Below are positions 44,507-51,860 of a stretch of 64,000 bases of DNA, piece by piece. The stretch covers positions 372,001 to 436,000 of the forward strand of contig DASTDE010000001.1 of NCBI GenBank assembly GCA_035710515.1, read 5' to 3'. The notes below the pieces were generated by a model. The model was not told where the DNA came from. It did no database searches and saw only the letters and a program-made list of their open reading frames with translations. The DNA is from Candidatus Rubrimentiphilum sp. (lineage in GTDB: Bacteria > Vulcanimicrobiota > Vulcanimicrobiia > Vulcanimicrobiales > Vulcanimicrobiaceae). Position 1 is the stretch's first letter, and each line of letters begins with the position of its first letter. A program made the translations under genes and the position numbers.

Positions 44507-45264
44507 ACGGCGCGCCTAACCAAGAATTCGCGCTCGAGATTTCGGGCATCGTCAAGCGCTATGGGGACTTCACCGCCGTCGACGGCGTGTCGCTGCAGGT
44601 GCGCGCCGGCGATTTCTTTGGATTCTTGGGCCCGAACGGCGCCGGCAAGACGACGACGATCAACGCAATCGTCGGATTGGCGCGGCTGAACGCCGGCTCG
44701 ATTCGCGTCTTCGGCTACGACAACGCCACGCAGTGGCGCGAAGCGCGGCGCTGTATCGGCCTTGCTCCGCAGGAATACAACTTCGATCGCTATCTCTCGA
44801 TTCGCGATATTTTGATATACCAAGCGGGGTATTTCGGCATTCGCGCGCGAGAGGTTACGGAGCGTGCGGACGAGCTGCTCGATCGGTTCGGCCTCGCTTC
44901 CAAGGCGAAACTGGATTACATGAAGCTCTCGGGCGGTCAGAAGCGACGCCTGACGCTGGCGCGAGCGCTGATCAATTCGCCGCGGCTGCTGATTTTAGAC
45001 GAACCTACCGCGGGCGTCGACGTCGAGTTGCGTTTGGAGCTCTGGGACCTCTTGCGCAAGCTCAACGGCGAGGGCATGACGGTTTTCCTGACGACGCATT
45101 ACTTGGAGGAGGCCGAAGCGCTCTGCCGCGACGTCGGGATCATTCGCGCAGGAAAACTGGTTGCGCTGGAGCCGACGCACGAGCTGCTCGCCCGTAAGGG
45201 CAAGGGCTTGCAAGAGGTTTTCCTGGATCTGACACGATCCGGCTCGACGGAGCCCGTGCTATGA
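44503..45264 (+). CDS. ABC-2 type exporter ATP-binding protein
   Basis: A 253-aa ATPase (CcmA/NodI-like, export type). Walker A GPNGAGKTTT, Q-loop region LAPQEYNF, signature LSGGQKRRLTLARALI, Walker B LLILDEPTAGVD and switch His in LTTHYLEEAEAL are all intact. It pairs with the permease encoded next (ATGA overlap). The TTG start overlaps the previous stop by 4 nt. The substrate is unknown; the family includes drug, lipid and polysaccharide exporters. Confidence 0.95.
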   Translation: MNGAPNQEFALEISGIVKRYGDFTAVDGVSLQVRAGDFFGFLGPNGAGKTTTINAIVGLARLNAGSIRVFGYDNATQWREARRCIGLAPQEYNFDRYLSIRDILIYQAGYFGIRAREVTERADELLDRFGLASKAKLDYMKLSGGQKRRLTLARALINSPRLLILDEPTAGVDVELRLELWDLLRKLNGEGMTVFLTTHYLEEAEALCRDVGIIRAGKLVALEPTHELLARKGKGLQEVFLDLTRSGSTEPVL

Positions 45265-46022
45265 ACACCGTCGGGATGTTCACGCTGATGAAGCGCGAGA
45301 TGGTGCGCAGCCTCAAGATCATCAATCAGGTAATTTGGCCGCCGATGATCACCACGGCGCTCTACGTTTTCGTGTTCGGCGTGGCGCTGGGCAGCCGCGT
45401 GAAGGCGCCGCATGGCATGTCGTATTCGGTCTTCCTTATTCCGGGGCTCATCATGCTGCAAGTCATCGACTCGTCTTACGGCGAGTGCAGCAGTTCGGTC
45501 TTCCAAGCGCGATTCATGAATTGGATCCAGGAGATGCTCATCGCGCCGATGTCGGCGTATGAGATCGTCTTCGGCTATATCTTGGGCAGCATCGTGCGCG
45601 CGTTGTTGATCGCGTGCCTCATTATGGGGCTCGGGTTTGCGTTAGTGCACACGCTGCCGCATGACTGGCCGCTGTATTTCGGCGTGATTATCGACGTAGG
45701 GTTGTTGTTCTCGGCGCTCGGAGTGATCTTCGGACTCATGGCCGAGAAGTTCGACCATCTGGCCGTGCTAACGACGTTTGCGATTACGCCGCTCGTCTTT
45801 GTGGGAAGCGCGTTCACGCCGGCGCAGTTCTTGCCGCCGAGCATCTTGCGCTTCGAATACTTCAATCCGATGTTTTACGCGATCGATGCGTTCCGTTACA
45901 GCTATACGAATGCGGGCTACTTGCCGCTGTGGCTCTCCCTCACGGTTATAACGGGCCTGGCAGTTCTTGCGCTATCGATTGCATTACGGATGGCACTTGT
46001 TGGGTACAAACTACGAACATAG
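45261..46022 (+). CDS. ABC-2 type exporter permease
   Basis: A 253-aa inner-membrane protein with six hydrophobic helices. The N-terminus TLMKREMVRSLKIINQVIWP is the amphipathic coupling region, and the C-terminal part has LTTFAITPLVFVGSAFTPAQ and YFNPMFYAIDAFRY, typical of NodJ/DrrB-like permeases. It forms a homodimer with two copies of the preceding ATPase. It is the last gene of the overlapping series that starts with the beta-propeller/phosphoesterase. A repeat array begins immediately after its stop codon. Confidence 0.94.
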   Translation: MNTVGMFTLMKREMVRSLKIINQVIWPPMITTALYVFVFGVALGSRVKAPHGMSYSVFLIPGLIMLQVIDSSYGECSSSVFQARFMNWIQEMLIAPMSAYEIVFGYILGSIVRALLIACLIMGLGFALVHTLPHDWPLYFGVIIDVGLLFSALGVIFGLMAEKFDHLAVLTTFAITPLVFVGSAFTPAQFLPPSILRFEYFNPMFYAIDAFRYSYTNAGYLPLWLSLTVITGLAVLALSIALRMALVGYKLRT

Positions 46023-46147
46023 TTGTCATCGTGAATATGATTGTCATCGTGAATATGATTGTCATCGTGAGGTATCGAGTCCTGAGCCCGGGTCGAAGGG
46101 GCGCGAGCCGCAGCGAGCGGCCCTGAGCGAAGCGAAGGGAAACCACT
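46022..46147 (+). repeat. Dispersed intergenic repeat, copy A, with 18-bp tandem units
   Basis: Three cores TGTCATCGTGA start at 46024, 46042 and 46060 (period 18, linker ATATGAT). They lead into GGTATCGAGTCC, then GCAGCGAGCGGCCCTGAG and CGAAGCGAAGGG. The same architecture occurs in the opposite orientation at 49079-49203, and single-core copies occur at 49785 and 56859. The 18-bp period keeps frames open through it, but the resulting peptides are low-complexity and not genes. Confidence 0.85.
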
Positions 46148-46149
46148 AA

Positions 46150-46485
46150 ATGCTATTTGCGCTTATTACCGTCTTGCTCTCAGCCTGGCATGGCCCCGCG
46201 TTGCCTTCCGCCCCGATCGGCAATTATGTTGCGTCATGGTCTATGAGCGTCCATGGCGTTCCTAACGAGCGAGTTGACTTGCGAGCCGATGGCGTTTCGA
46301 AAGGCTGGATCGCTGCTTTTTGTACGCCAACCCTATGCGCACCGTTTAGAAAAACGTTAGTGCTTGACAGCCATGGATCGGCACGCCTGCAATTCGACCT
46401 CGTCCGCTCGGATCGAAAGGCTCCGCCTCACACGAAGGTTACGATTCGGGCGAATAACCGAGCCGTCGCACACGCCTCACGCTGA
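46150..46485 (+). CDS. Small secreted protein of unknown function, 111 aa
   Basis: A hydrophobic start (LFALITVLLSAWHGPALPSA) suggests a signal peptide. The mature ~85 residues have two Cys residues (AFCTPTLCAPF) that could form a disulphide, in a beta-rich context (YVASWSMSVHGVPNERVDLR, ARLQFDLVRSD). I do not recognise the family. It directly follows repeat copy A and converges on the next gene, the two stops flanking a small hairpin. Base composition is slightly lower in GC than its neighbours. Confidence 0.55.
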   Translation: MLFALITVLLSAWHGPALPSAPIGNYVASWSMSVHGVPNERVDLRADGVSKGWIAAFCTPTLCAPFRKTLVLDSHGSARLQFDLVRSDRKAPPHTKVTIRANNRAVAHASR

Positions 46486-46499
46486 GCTGAATCGCTCAG
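46482..46499. terminator. Hairpin shared by two convergent genes
   Basis: CTGAGC (46482-46487) pairs with GCTCAG (46494-46499) around a 6-nt loop, exactly at the two converging stop codons. No long T tract. Confidence 0.35.
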
Positions 46500-47233
46500 A
46501 TACAGTTTAGGCTATCAGGTGCGGCTAGCAGTAACTTAGCGAGAACCTGAGGCGTGAGGTCCAGACGCAAGTAGGTCGGGTCTCCGGAAAGCGTTTCCTC
46601 CGGAACCCGCAACGTAACTTGGACGAAACGTGCGGCACCCGAAGGCCAAACCACCTTTAACAGATTTGGCGGATTAGGGTTTTCGTACTCGTAATTGCTA
46701 GCGTAGTATGCTGTCCCATCATCTTCGACGGTAGTTGTCGTCGCTTCAACCTTTTGGAGGTCAACAGCAGCGCCGCAGTTCAGTGAGCCTACAACGCGGA
46801 AAAATGTGACAGCAAAGCCTTTTGGTTTAAACCCGGCGACGAGCATGGGTGTGAGCGGGTCGCCAATCACCATTTGGAGGTCGTCATGGAGTTGTCGTTG
46901 GAGACCCGGCAAAAGAACCACGTAGGAATTCCACCCACAGGTGGCGCGTCGCATATCGGAGATGCTAACCCCGTAATGATATGCACCGTTGGGAATATCG
47001 AAATGAAACTTGCGCTTGGCAATAGCTGCGGATGAGCCGCTTACGGAAACAGAAAAAACCCCAGGGCCGTCAACCTGATGCCCCGAGACGTTCAGCTTGA
47101 CGGTAGTGTTCGCTGGAAATGAACACGAGAAAGAAAGAACCAGATGCGCTAATGGCTCGCTCGCTACTGCCGCGCCTCTCGCGTGACCACTAGACAATGA
47201 CAGTACGATCAACAATAGAGCCGTAGTACGCAT
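46496..47233 (-). CDS. Secreted protein of unknown function, 245 aa
   Basis: Starts at ATG 47233, one base after the stop of the MBL gene, with signal peptide RTTALLLIVLSLSSGHARG. The mature protein contains five Cys residues (SFSCSF, ATCGWN, LNCGAA, SLNCI) and beta-rich segments; no known domain is recognised. It may be an exported binding protein or structural protein. It is probably co-transcribed with the upstream XRE-MBL fusion. GC content is visibly lower than that gene, suggesting a different history. Confidence 0.65.
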   Translation of the reverse strand: MRTTALLLIVLSLSSGHARGAAVASEPLAHLVLSFSCSFPANTTVKLNVSGHQVDGPGVFSVSVSGSSAAIAKRKFHFDIPNGAYHYGVSISDMRRATCGWNSYVVLLPGLQRQLHDDLQMVIGDPLTPMLVAGFKPKGFAVTFFRVVGSLNCGAAVDLQKVEATTTTVEDDGTAYYASNYEYENPNPPNLLKVVWPSGAARFVQVTLRVPEETLSGDPTYLRLDLTPQVLAKLLLAAPDSLNCI

Positions 47234-47234
47234 T

Positions 47235-48062
47235 CTAGGTATTTTCGAAAAACGGGTTGTGCGCTTTCTCCCATTGCACTTTGCTCGGCGGCCCGTGTCC
47301 CGGCATGAGGACGGTGTCATCCGGTAGCGTAAAGATCTTCGAGCGCACGCTGTTGAGGATGTCCTCGTAGGTCGAAGCGTCGCCGTACGCGCCGCCGACG
47401 CTACCCGCAAAAAGTGTGTCTCCCGTGAAGAGCGTCGATTTGAAGAGATACGACGACGAGCCGTCGGTATGGCCCGGCGTGTGGAGTAGCCGAATACGCA
47501 CGTCGCCGAAGGGCAACTCCTCGCCGTCCTTCACTAACAGCGCCGTGCTCGCGAGCGAGCCGATCGCGTGGACGTCCGCTTTGTGCATGACGATTTTTGC
47601 GCGCGGAAAACTTGCGGCGACGTCGGCGGTCGCGTCGCAATGATCCGCGTGCTTGTGCGTGACGAAAATGTATTCCAAATGGTACGCGCCGTCGCGCAGA
47701 ATGCGGAGCAGGTTTGCCGGCAAGCCGGCCGGGTCGACCAGCGCAGCGCGCTTTCCGCCGTCCAAAAAGAAGACGTAGCCATTGCTGGGATGCGGGTGCT
47801 GCGGATGGTGACGCACGTCCGGCAGCATGATGGGATCGGGGTGCCAGCGCACCGCCGCCGCGTCGGCCAGCTTTCCGGGATCGAGCTTTAAAGGTGCCGC
47901 CAGCGCGCGGGCTTGCTCGTCGGTGGGCACGCCCTGCCCGCGGCGCCATGCGTCAATCTCGGCGGCCTGCAAGCCCGTCGCGCGGGCCAATCCGGAGGCG
48001 CTGGCTCGCGTTCCGCGCATCGCCTTGGTCAGGACGTCGCAGAATTCGTCCTCGAGCGGCAT
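47235..48062 (-). CDS. XRE-type HTH fused to metallo-beta-lactamase-fold hydrolase
   Basis: A 275-aa protein. Residues about 5-65 look like a Cro/C1-type helix-turn-helix (SASGLARATGLQAAEIDAWR, GVPTDEQARALAAPLKLDP). Residues about 75-270 are a metallo-beta-lactamase fold of the glyoxalase II/persulfide dioxygenase type: FVTHKHADHCDATADV (HxHxDH), LLHTPGHTDGSSSY, FTGDTLFAG, LMPGHGP. A regulator that senses or hydrolyses its own ligand is one reading. ATG 48062 is chosen because it starts just before the HTH. It is divergent from trxB with 77 bp between starts. Confidence 0.87.
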   Translation of the reverse strand: MPLEDEFCDVLTKAMRGTRASASGLARATGLQAAEIDAWRRGQGVPTDEQARALAAPLKLDPGKLADAAAVRWHPDPIMLPDVRHHPQHPHPSNGYVFFLDGGKRAALVDPAGLPANLLRILRDGAYHLEYIFVTHKHADHCDATADVAASFPRAKIVMHKADVHAIGSLASTALLVKDGEELPFGDVRIRLLHTPGHTDGSSSYLFKSTLFTGDTLFAGSVGGAYGDASTYEDILNSVRSKIFTLPDDTVLMPGHGPPSKVQWEKAHNPFFENT

Positions 48063-48139
48063 GGAAATCGGCTTCTGCGCGCCGGGGCCCGGCGCCCGTC
48101 GCAACCGGAGGCCACAAGCGGGCGGTCGAAACGAGCGGC

Positions 48140-49078
48140 ATGGAACGCGTCATCATCATCGGATCGGGCCCGGCCGGGCTCACGGCCGCCATTTACGCGG
48201 CGCGCGCGAATCTGCGCCCGCTGGTGCTCGCGGGCGGCATGTACGGCGGCCAGCTGATGCTGACGACCGACGTCGAGAATTATCCAGGCTTCCCCGACGG
48301 CATCATGGGTCCGGACTTGATGATCAAGTTCCGCGAACAGGCCGAACGCTTTGGCGCGCGGATCGAAAACGTCGACGTGATTTCGGTCGATTTTCAGTCG
48401 CGTCCGCTCATCGTGCGCACCGCGGAGGCCGAATTCAAAGCCAAGAGCGTTATCGTCGCGACCGGCGCGAACGCGCGCTGGCTGAACATTCCGGGCGAAG
48501 AAAAACTGCGCGGGCGCGGGATATCCACATGCGCCACGTGTGACGGCGCTTTCTTTCGCGAGAAGCATATCGTTGTGGTCGGCGGCGGCGACTCGGCGAT
48601 GGAAGAAGCGCTGTTCCTAACGCGCTTCGGTTACAAAGTCACCGTCATCCATCGGCGCGACACGCTGCGTGCGAGCAAAATCATGGCCGATCGCGCTTTC
48701 GGGCACGATAAGATTTCGTTCATTTGGAACACGGCGGTAGAGGAAGCGATTGGCGACGAAAAATTACGTGCGCTGAAACTGAAGAACCTAGTGGACGGAA
48801 CGCGCACCGAACTCGAGGCGGACGCGCTGTTCATCGCGATCGGACACGATCCGAATACCGAGATTTTCAAGGGTCAGCTCGATCTCGACAAAATGGGCTA
48901 CATCGTCGCGGCCGACGGCGTATCAACTAACGTCGAAGGCGTCTTTGTAGCGGGCGATGTCAACGATATCCGCTACAAACAGGCCGTCACCGCGGCGGGT
49001 GCCGGATGCCGCGCGGCCATGGACGCCGAGAAATACCTGGAAGCGCTCGAGTTTCCGATAGAAGAAGCGATCGCCTAA
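48140..49078 (+). CDS. trxB: Thioredoxin reductase
   Basis: FAD/NADPH enzyme that keeps thioredoxin reduced. 312 aa, normal length. N-terminal FAD loop RVIIIGSGPAGLTAAIYAAR, redox pair Cys131-Cys134 in TCATCDGAFF, NADPH loop IVVVGGGDSAMEEALFL with HRRDTLRASK, and C-terminal VFVAGDVNDIRYKQAVTAAG. Frames upstream of ATG 48140 stay open but are the antisense of the divergent MBL gene. No thioredoxin gene is adjacent. A repeat array (copy B) follows the stop directly. Confidence 0.97.
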   Translation: MERVIIIGSGPAGLTAAIYAARANLRPLVLAGGMYGGQLMLTTDVENYPGFPDGIMGPDLMIKFREQAERFGARIENVDVISVDFQSRPLIVRTAEAEFKAKSVIVATGANARWLNIPGEEKLRGRGISTCATCDGAFFREKHIVVVGGGDSAMEEALFLTRFGYKVTVIHRRDTLRASKIMADRAFGHDKISFIWNTAVEEAIGDEKLRALKLKNLVDGTRTELEADALFIAIGHDPNTEIFKGQLDLDKMGYIVAADGVSTNVEGVFVAGDVNDIRYKQAVTAAGAGCRAAMDAEKYLEALEFPIEEAIA

Positions 49079-49203
49079 GAGCCCTTCGGCTGCGCCTCAG
49101 GGCCGCTCGCTTACGCTCGCGGTCCTTCGATACCTCAGGATGACACGTTGCCTCACGATGACACGTTGCCTCAGGATGACACGTTGCCTCACGATGACAG
49201 TTG
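49079..49203 (-). repeat. Dispersed intergenic repeat, copy B, with four 18-bp tandem units
   Basis: On the minus strand the core TGTCATC(G/C)TGA occurs four times, with + strand starts at 49135, 49153, 49171 and 49189 (exact 18-bp period, linker GGCAACG), then TATCGAAGGACC, GCGAGCGGCCCTGAG and GCAGCCGAAGGG. It fills the whole space between the stops of trxB and the convergent secreted-protein gene. Same structure as copy A, but with a different 7-base linker. Confidence 0.88.
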
Positions 49204-49204
49204 G

Positions 49205-49762
49205 TTAGTTCCAGGCTGTCATGACAAAAAACGTGCGCTTGTTCTTGACGCTCATTGGGCCGGTCGGCGTACCGCACTGCACGACGTAGGCTCCCGGCAA
49301 TTTTGAAGGCTGCGGTGCCGAGCACACGATGTTGCCGTCGCAGTAGTACGGGTAATTCGCGATGACCGTTCCGGTACCGGCGCTGCACATGATTCCGCTG
49401 CCGCCCGCGACCTGATAGCGCCACGGCTTGTTGCCCTTCCACCCTTTGTTCATGGGTAAGGGTTTGGTCAGGTTAATGACCGTGCCGGTATTGGCCGCAA
49501 GATCTTGCGGACAGTTCACGACTTTGTTCGAGACAAAGAAACACGGATCCATGATGTTGTTGCCGACCATGCAGCGATACGCGTTCGCGCTCGACGACGC
49601 GATTGACCCGGTCCAGCAATAACCATTAACGGCTTTGCCTGAGGCCTTCATGCCGGCGGCTTTATAAGTTATCATCTGCGTTTTTGCCGGCGAGGCGCCG
49701 GCGAGGTGAAACGCCAGGAGCGCTACTACAAGAACGATTGCGGCCGCGAGTACGTATTTCAT
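49205..49762 (-). CDS. Cys-rich secreted protein of unknown function, 185 aa
   Basis: Signal peptide or membrane anchor at the start (MKYVLAAAIVLVVALLAFHL). The mature part has seven Cys residues spread through it (NGYCWTG, AYRCMVG, DPCFFVS, VNCPQDL, IMCSAGT, YYCDGN, IVCSAPQ) and further one near the C-terminus, compatible with a disulphide-bonded extracellular domain. No family recognised. Flanked by repeat copies B and C. The proximity to trxB is not evidence of a shared role, since they converge. Confidence 0.65.
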   Translation of the reverse strand: MKYVLAAAIVLVVALLAFHLAGASPAKTQMITYKAAGMKASGKAVNGYCWTGSIASSSANAYRCMVGNNIMDPCFFVSNKVVNCPQDLAANTGTVINLTKPLPMNKGWKGNKPWRYQVAGGSGIMCSAGTGTVIANYPYYCDGNIVCSAPQPSKLPGAYVVQCGTPTGPMSVKNKRTFFVMTAWN

Positions 49763-49784
49763 GCGATTTCCTCTTAGTGCGTCC

Positions 49785-49826
49785 CCTCGTTACCTCGGGG
49801 TCCTTCGATACCTCAGGATGACAATA
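49785..49826 (-). repeat. Dispersed intergenic repeat, copy C (single core)
   Basis: On the minus strand it reads TTGTCATCCTGAGG, TATCGAAGGACC and CCGAGGTAACGAGG. Its core forms the last two codons and TGA stop of the epimerase gene (stop at 49813-49815). Confidence 0.75.
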
Positions 49827-50658
49827 ATTCCTTAAGCGCTGATTCGAGTGTCGGATACTTGAAAGTAAAGCCTTCTGCCTGCGCGCGTTCGGGAAGCACG
49901 CGCTGGCCCTGAAGCGCTACCTCGGCACCTTCCCCCAGCATCATTTTCAACGCAAAATTCGGCACCGGCAGAGCGGCCGGACGGTGCAGCCCACTTCCGA
50001 GAGCCTCGGTGAAGTCCTTATTGCGCACGGGATTGGGTGCGGTTCCGTTGGCCGCGCCGTCGAGTTTGTCGATGGCAAGCAGATAGATACCGACGAGATC
50101 GTCGATATGAATCCACGAGTACCATTGGTTGCCGCTTCCCAAGCGCCCGCCGGTCCCGCTCTTGAAGATCGGCAGAATCTTCGCGAACACACCGCCGTCG
50201 CGCCCGAGCGCCAGGCCGTTGCGAACGCAGGCCACGCGCATTCCGTAATCCCGACCGCGTTTCGCCACACTCTCCCACTCTTCGCAGACCTGCGCCAGAA
50301 AATCCATGCCGCACGGGCTGCTTTCGGTGAACGTACCGTCCTCGCTCGTTCCGTAATAGCCGATGGCGGAGGCCGAAATGTAGGCTTGGGGCTTTGGTTC
50401 GACGTGCTCGAGCGCATCGAAGAATTTCGAAGGAAGCGTGGTGCGGCTCTCGCGGATCTTGCGTTTGACGTCGGAATTCCAGCGCTGTGCGATCGGTTCA
50501 CCCGCCAGGTTGACGATCGCGTCCATCCCGCCCGCCGCCGCCGCGGCGGCATGCGGCTCGCGCATTGATGCCGCCCGCACGTCGTCGCCGCGCGCTCGTA
50601 AGGCGGCCACCAAGTGGCTGCCGATGAAGCCGCTAGCGCCGAAGACGGCGATGCGCAT
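49813..50658 (-). CDS. TIGR01777-family NAD-dependent epimerase/SDR protein (YfcH-like)
   Basis: A 281-aa extended-SDR protein with Rossmann loop AVFGASGFIGSHLV, AIVNLAGEPIAQRW (signature of the YfcH/TIGR01777 group), SASAIGYYGTSEDG with the YxxxK-region Tyr, and a SWIHIDDLVG motif. These proteins are linked to cell-division or nucleoside-sugar metabolism in some bacteria but remain poorly defined. ATG 50658 shares its A with the glcE stop (TGATG). It is the last gene of the queD-to-epimerase string. The stop codon is provided by repeat copy C. Confidence 0.92.
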   Translation of the reverse strand: MRIAVFGASGFIGSHLVAALRARGDDVRAASMREPHAAAAAAGGMDAIVNLAGEPIAQRWNSDVKRKIRESRTTLPSKFFDALEHVEPKPQAYISASAIGYYGTSEDGTFTESSPCGMDFLAQVCEEWESVAKRGRDYGMRVACVRNGLALGRDGGVFAKILPIFKSGTGGRLGSGNQWYSWIHIDDLVGIYLLAIDKLDGAANGTAPNPVRNKDFTEALGSGLHRPAALPVPNFALKMMLGEGAEVALQGQRVLPERAQAEGFTFKYPTLESALKELLSS

Positions 50659-51860
50659 CAAATACCGCCTATAAATCTCCCGGGATTAAGCGTTCCATGA
50701 GGGTCGAAGCGCGCCTTCAACGCGCGCATTTTTTCGATACCCGGCGGGACGGCGCCCCACGGTTCGAACGAAGCACGCGCCGCCGAGTCGCCGGCCACGA
50801 TGGCGCAGCGCGGCTCGAGTTCGCGCAGCTCGGCATGGCACGTAGCAATCTTTTCGCTGAAGCGGGTCGCGTCGCGCTCGCTCGCTCGCACGAACACGTC
50901 GCCGTTCATCACGTCGAACAACACGTCGGTGAAGAGCTCGTGGCGGTTGCATGCGTCGCGCAGTCTGACGGCGCGCTCCTCAACCGTGCCGGGCAAACCG
51001 AAGAGCCGGTAGGTGATGGAGCGTCCGCGTTTATTGGCGATGCATGCGTCCAGTGTACGGTCGAAACTCTCAGACGCGCCGGTATCGATGATCGTGGTTT
51101 CGGGCACGCCGGCTTTTCCGAGCGCCGAACGCGCGTCGAGCGTGGCGCGCTCCAGCAGCTCTTCGGTTCCTTCGAAGTACAGAAGGACGCGACCGTCGAT
51201 GTCGTCGGACCCATCGACGTTTTTTCCGAAGCCTTCCACACAGAACGCTGCGGCAGGTACAACGGCCATCGACGCGATCTGGGCAATCGCGCGCGGGCGC
51301 GTGGCTTCAGGCAGCGGGGCGATGAGAGCGCGCCGCTTCTTTGGAATGGGAAGCGTCTTAAAATTCAGGTGCGTGAAGACCGCAAGTGTTCCGAACGAAC
51401 CGATGTAGAGTTTGTCCATGTTGTAGCCGCTGACGTTTTTCACGACCATGCCGCCTGCGGATGCCAGCGTGCCGTCCGCGAGGCAGACTTGCGAACCGAT
51501 TACGAAGTCACGCGCGCGTCCATAGAAATGGCGGCGCGGCCCGGGCCAGCCTGCGGCGAGCGATCCGCCAATGGTCGCTTTCTTACGCAGCGGAACGTCG
51601 ATCGGAACAAACTGACCGTGCTTGGCTAGCGCCTCGTTGAGATGCGCGACGCGCATTCCGCTTTGCGCCGAACAGGTAAGGTCGGCGGATTCGTGCGCAA
51701 GCATTTTGTTGAGTCCGGTGGTAGCGATAGAGACGTCCGCGCGCGGCAAGGCAGGTCCCATTCCTGCCAGCGTCTTGCCGCCCTCGATCAGAACTTTCAA
51801 TCCCTCGCGATCGCAACGCTCGAGCGTTTCGCGCAAGGCGTCAATCGATTTGACGATCAT
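50658..51860 (-). CDS. glcE: Glycolate oxidase subunit GlcE (FAD-binding)
   Basis: A 400-aa FAD-binding (PCMH-type) oxidase subunit. Seen: GLNKMLAHESADLTCSAQSG, KATIGGSLAAGWPGPRRHFY, DFVIGSQVCLADG and KNVSGYNMDKLYIGSFG, with the C-terminal DPHGTLNPGRF common to the family. With GlcD and the iron-sulphur subunit GlcF it oxidises glycolate to glyoxylate, passing electrons to quinone. GlcF is not in the immediate string. The start overlaps the glcD stop by 4 nt (ATGA). Confidence 0.93.
   Translation of the reverse strand: MIVKSIDALRETLERCDREGLKVLIEGGKTLAGMGPALPRADVSIATTGLNKMLAHESADLTCSAQSGMRVAHLNEALAKHGQFVPIDVPLRKKATIGGSLAAGWPGPRRHFYGRARDFVIGSQVCLADGTLASAGGMVVKNVSGYNMDKLYIGSFGTLAVFTHLNFKTLPIPKKRRALIAPLPEATRPRAIAQIASMAVVPAAAFCVEGFGKNVDGSDDIDGRVLLYFEGTEELLERATLDARSALGKAGVPETTIIDTGASESFDRTLDACIANKRGRSITYRLFGLPGTVEERAVRLRDACNRHELFTDVLFDVMNGDVFVRASERDATRFSEKIATCHAELRELEPRCAIVAGDSAARASFEPWGAVPPGIEKMRALKARFDPHGTLNPGRFIGGI

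Noticed and set aside
46024-46070. CRISPR array
   Set aside because: Repeats of 11 bases with 7-base constant linkers are tandem repeats, not 25-40 bp repeats with unique spacers, and no cas gene is present. The same holds for 49135-49199.
45929-46149. Small genes reading through repeat copy A
   Set aside because: The frames (for example one with MIVIVN units) are created by the 18-bp period, are out of frame with flanking genes and have no start signal.
47894-48139. N-terminal extension of thioredoxin reductase
   Set aside because: The upstream frame is antisense to the MBL gene and Pro/Arg-rich; the FAD loop begins directly after ATG 48140.
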